Shown piece by piece: positions 6,220-7,854 of a DNA stretch of 7,854 nt. The first letter of the stretch is position 1. Every line of letters begins with the position of its first letter. The DNA comes from Thermomicrobiaceae bacterium (GTDB lineage Bacteria > Chloroflexota > Chloroflexia > Thermomicrobiales > Thermomicrobiaceae): positions 1 to 7,854 of the forward strand of contig JAICWZ010000074.1 in NCBI GenBank assembly GCA_025966355.1, given 5' to 3'. A program made the translations under genes and the position numbers. Under the pieces are notes generated by a model. That model made no database searches. It saw only the letters and a list, made by a program, of their open reading frames with translations, and was not told the DNA's origin.

Positions 6220-6726
6220 ATGGCCAAGACCCAGACTTCTGCCAACATCATGGCTGACGGGAACGAATCCAAGCGCAACGCGATCGTAAAAATGCTCGAA
6301 AAAGCGTATTGGATGGAGATCGAGTCGGTGATCAGCTACATCACCAACTCCGTCAATCTCGACGGCGTCCGGGCACGCGAAGTTTCCGAGTCGCTCCGGA
6401 CGGACGTTCAGGAAGAACTCGGCCACGCCCAGCTTTTCGCCGGTCGCATCAAGGAACTCTATGGCGTCGTACCGGGATCAATGGACTTCAAACCAGAGCA
6501 GTCCTACCTCCAACCGCCGAAACAGCAAACCGACATCGTGCATGTCATCAAGGGCGTTATTCAAGCTGAGCAAGGCGGAATCGAGTTCTACAGCCAGATC
6601 ATTGAAGAGACCGACAGCGTCGATCCGGTTACGCAGGACATGGTCATCGACATCCTGCGCGATGAACAGGGCCACTGCCGGCTCTTCGAAGGCTTCCTGC
6701 GCGAATACGAGGCGAATAGCAAGTAG
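6220..6726 (+). CDS. Ferritin-like diiron four-helix-bundle protein (bacterioferritin/rubrerythrin superfamily)
   Basis: This soluble protein of 168 residues has the ligand pattern of the ferritin-like superfamily. A Glu lies in the first helix (Glu33 or Glu35 in WMEIESVISY), E-x-x-H in the second (Glu66, His69 in EELGHAQ), a Glu in the third (Glu117 in IQAEQGGIEFY) and a second E-x-x-H in the fourth (Glu149, His152 in DEQGHCR). This set builds a di-iron centre used for ferroxidase, peroxide reduction or iron storage; which applies here cannot be decided. The length fits bacterioferritin and rubrerythrin-erythrin domains. No C-terminal rubredoxin domain with paired CxxC is present, so it is not a full rubrerythrin. 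The first 18 residues are polar and precede helix A. It is divergent from tlpA, preceded by a strong ribosome binding site, and followed 40 bases later by a long hairpin that could end its transcript. Confidence 0.88.
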   Translation: MAKTQTSANIMADGNESKRNAIVKMLEKAYWMEIESVISYITNSVNLDGVRAREVSESLRTDVQEELGHAQLFAGRIKELYGVVPGSMDFKPEQSYLQPPKQQTDIVHVIKGVIQAEQGGIEFYSQIIEETDSVDPVTQDMVIDILRDEQGHCRLFEGFLREYEANSK

Positions 6727-6766
6727 ACGAGCCGCCCTCGCCAAAACGCGCGGCTGAAGCCGCCTT

Positions 6767-6828
6767 GGGCGCCATGAATGTCGCTCCTACGCGAGACGAT
6801 CGCATGTAGGGCGACATTCATGGCGCCC
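6767..6828. repeat. Long inverted repeat / hairpin (REP-like element or terminator)
   Basis: The 18-base arm GGGCGCCATGAATGTCGC (6767-6784) has an exact reverse complement at 6811-6828. After a single bulged T at 6785 the stem continues with CCTAC/GTAGG (6786-6790 with 6806-6810), and an inner GCGA/TCGC pairing (6791-6794 with 6800-6803) closes a 5-base loop GACGA. In total about 27 base pairs form across 62 bases. A smaller hairpin, GCGGC/GCCGC (6750-6754 with 6759-6763), lies just before it. It sits between two genes in the same direction, without a T-run on either side, so a classical intrinsic terminator is less likely than an interspersed palindromic repeat, though it may still stop or protect the ferritin-like transcript. 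Confidence 0.85.
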
Positions 6829-6938
6829 TCGTCAACTGCCGATGAGGTTGAAGGATATCCGTACCGCTCCCCAAATTCCTCGATTTCGTTGTAGACTCGA
6901 TGCATGTTTGGTTGATGCGAGCGGCGGGAGCGATCATC

Positions 6939-7854
6939 ATGCAAGACGGCGAAATCAAGCTGATCCGGGGCGCCTGTCCACACGATTGTCCCGATACCTG
7001 CGCCATCGTCACCGAAGTGCAGAATGGCCGGGCGATTTCAATCGCCGGCGATCGTGACCATCCGATCACCCAGGGCTGGCTTTGCGCCAAGGTTCGCCCC
7101 TATCTCGATCGCGTCTACCACCCTGATCGGCTGCTTCATCCGCTGCGTCGGGTTGGTCCAAAGGGGAGCGGCGAATGGGAGCGCATCAGCTGGGATGAGG
7201 CGATTGCCGAGATCACAAACCGTTGGACCGATCTGATCGAGCGCTACGGTGCGGCGTCGATCCTGCCCTATTCCTTTAGCGGCACGCTCGGCCTCGTCCA
7301 GAACGGCATTACCGCCGCTCGCTTCTGGAATCGGATGGGCGCGAGCGGGCTTGAGCGTTCGATCTGCGGCGCCGCTGCCGAAACCGCCGTTACGCTCACC
7401 TACGGCTCACGCTGGGCACCGGATATGCGCGATCTGATCCACAGCAAGCTCGTGCTCATCTGGGGGCACAATCCGGCCAGCACCGCGCCACACGTCATGC
7501 CCTTCCTGCGCCAGGCGCAGAAGAACGGCACGCAGGTGATCGTCATTGATCCACGCCGCAGCATTACCGCGCGCTCGGCCGACGAGCATATCCAGCCGCG
7601 ACCGGCGACCGATGGCGCGCTGGCGCTCGGCATGATGAACATCATCTTCAGCGAAGGGCTGCACGACGAAGCCTGGCTCGAAGCGAACGCCGTCGGCTGG
7701 CGCGAATTGCGTGAGCGTGCCGCCGAATATCCAGTCGAGCAGGTCGCCGAAATCTCGGGCCTCGATGTCGAGACGATCGTCTCGCTGGCGCGCCGCTTCG
7801 CGACAACGAAACCGGCCATCCTCAAGTTCTCCGACGGCATCCAGCGCCATGGCA
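6939..7854 (+). CDS. Molybdopterin-dependent 4Fe-4S oxidoreductase (formate dehydrogenase/DMSO reductase superfamily), 3'-truncated
   Basis: The first 305 residues of a large Mo/W-bis-MGD oxidoreductase are visible; the gene runs off the window, and full-length members are usually about 650-800 residues. The N-terminal 4Fe-4S cluster motif is CPHDCPDTC (Cys13, Cys17, Cys21) plus Cys49 in GWLCAKV, followed by the conserved YHPDRLLHPLRR and WERISWDEAI. The likely metal ligand is Cys143 in RSICGAAAETA, aligned by eye with Sec140 of E. coli FdhF (RVUHGPSVAG); its codon is TGC. Cofactor-binding features include LVLIWGHNPAST and VIVIDPRRSITARSAD. No twin-arginine signal is present, so it should be cytoplasmic. 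The exact reaction (formate, another oxyanion or organic substrate) cannot be assigned from this half. The start is the ATG at 6939, with GGGAG 8 bases upstream; an in-frame ATG at 6915 would add eight residues and has a poorer ribosome site. Confidence 0.9.
   Translation, partial: MQDGEIKLIRGACPHDCPDTCAIVTEVQNGRAISIAGDRDHPITQGWLCAKVRPYLDRVYHPDRLLHPLRRVGPKGSGEWERISWDEAIAEITNRWTDLIERYGAASILPYSFSGTLGLVQNGITAARFWNRMGASGLERSICGAAAETAVTLTYGSRWAPDMRDLIHSKLVLIWGHNPASTAPHVMPFLRQAQKNGTQVIVIDPRRSITARSADEHIQPRPATDGALALGMMNIIFSEGLHDEAWLEANAVGWRELRERAAEYPVEQVAEISGLDVETIVSLARRFATTKPAILKFSDGIQRHG

Noticed and set aside
6733..6835. CGCCCTCG(C/T)CAA repeats (6733-6744 and 6824-6835) as target-site duplications around a mobile element
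   Set aside because: The second copy lies partly inside the hairpin arm and the two differ at one base, so a true target duplication is not supported.
1..7854. CRISPR array, tRNA, rRNA or insertion sequence
   Set aside because: No regularly spaced direct repeats, cloverleaf-like segments, rRNA-like sequence or transposase reading frames were seen.

Overview
The window is GC-rich, densely packed bacterial DNA with ATGA-type gene overlaps and Shine-Dalgarno starts. Base composition, the paired MacB/LolD-type ATPases with unusual terminal extensions, and a CPHDCPDTC-type molybdopterin oxidoreductase would fit a Chloroflexota (Thermomicrobia-like) or similar high-GC bacterium. That placement is a guess from style; no taxonomic marker is present.

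Layout. (1) 3-3677, plus strand: a 5'-truncated FtsX-family ABC permease followed by two different ABC ATPases, all overlapping and clearly one operon. The first ATPase has a C-terminal tail resembling an AbrB-type beta hairpin. The second has a proline-rich, low-complexity N-terminal extension with regularly spaced tryptophans. (2) 3715-4461, plus: the most notable gene. Two apparently separate ORFs are in one frame, split only by a TGA at 3913-3915. The TGA falls exactly where the iodothyronine deiodinase family has its catalytic selenocysteine (GSLT-U-PYC here, GSCT-U-PPF in vertebrate enzymes), and a hairpin fitting the bacterial SECIS pattern starts 11 bases downstream. I read it as one 248-residue deiodinase-like selenoprotein. 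(3) 4534-6015, minus: a CcdA-type membrane thiol transporter and a TlpA/ResA-type thioredoxin lipoprotein, transcribed from the other side and converging on the selenoprotein. (4) 6220-6726, plus: a ferritin-like diiron protein, divergent from tlpA. (5) 6767-6828: a long, nearly perfect hairpin, either an interspersed palindromic repeat or a terminator. (6) 6939 to the window end, plus: the N-terminal 305 residues of a molybdopterin/4Fe-4S oxidoreductase of the formate dehydrogenase/DMSO reductase superfamily. It carries Cys, not Sec, at the probable metal-ligand position.

How they fit together. The ABC genes form an export or lipoprotein-release type transporter. CcdA and TlpA would carry reducing power from cytoplasmic thioredoxin to thiols outside the membrane. 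The selenoprotein is a thioredoxin-fold oxidoreductase without a visible signal peptide, so it probably acts in the cytoplasm; a link to the CcdA/TlpA pair is suggested only by position. The ferritin-like and molybdenum genes look like independent redox/metal functions. No mobile element genes, tRNA, rRNA or CRISPR arrays were seen. All gaps between genes are shorter than 300 bases.
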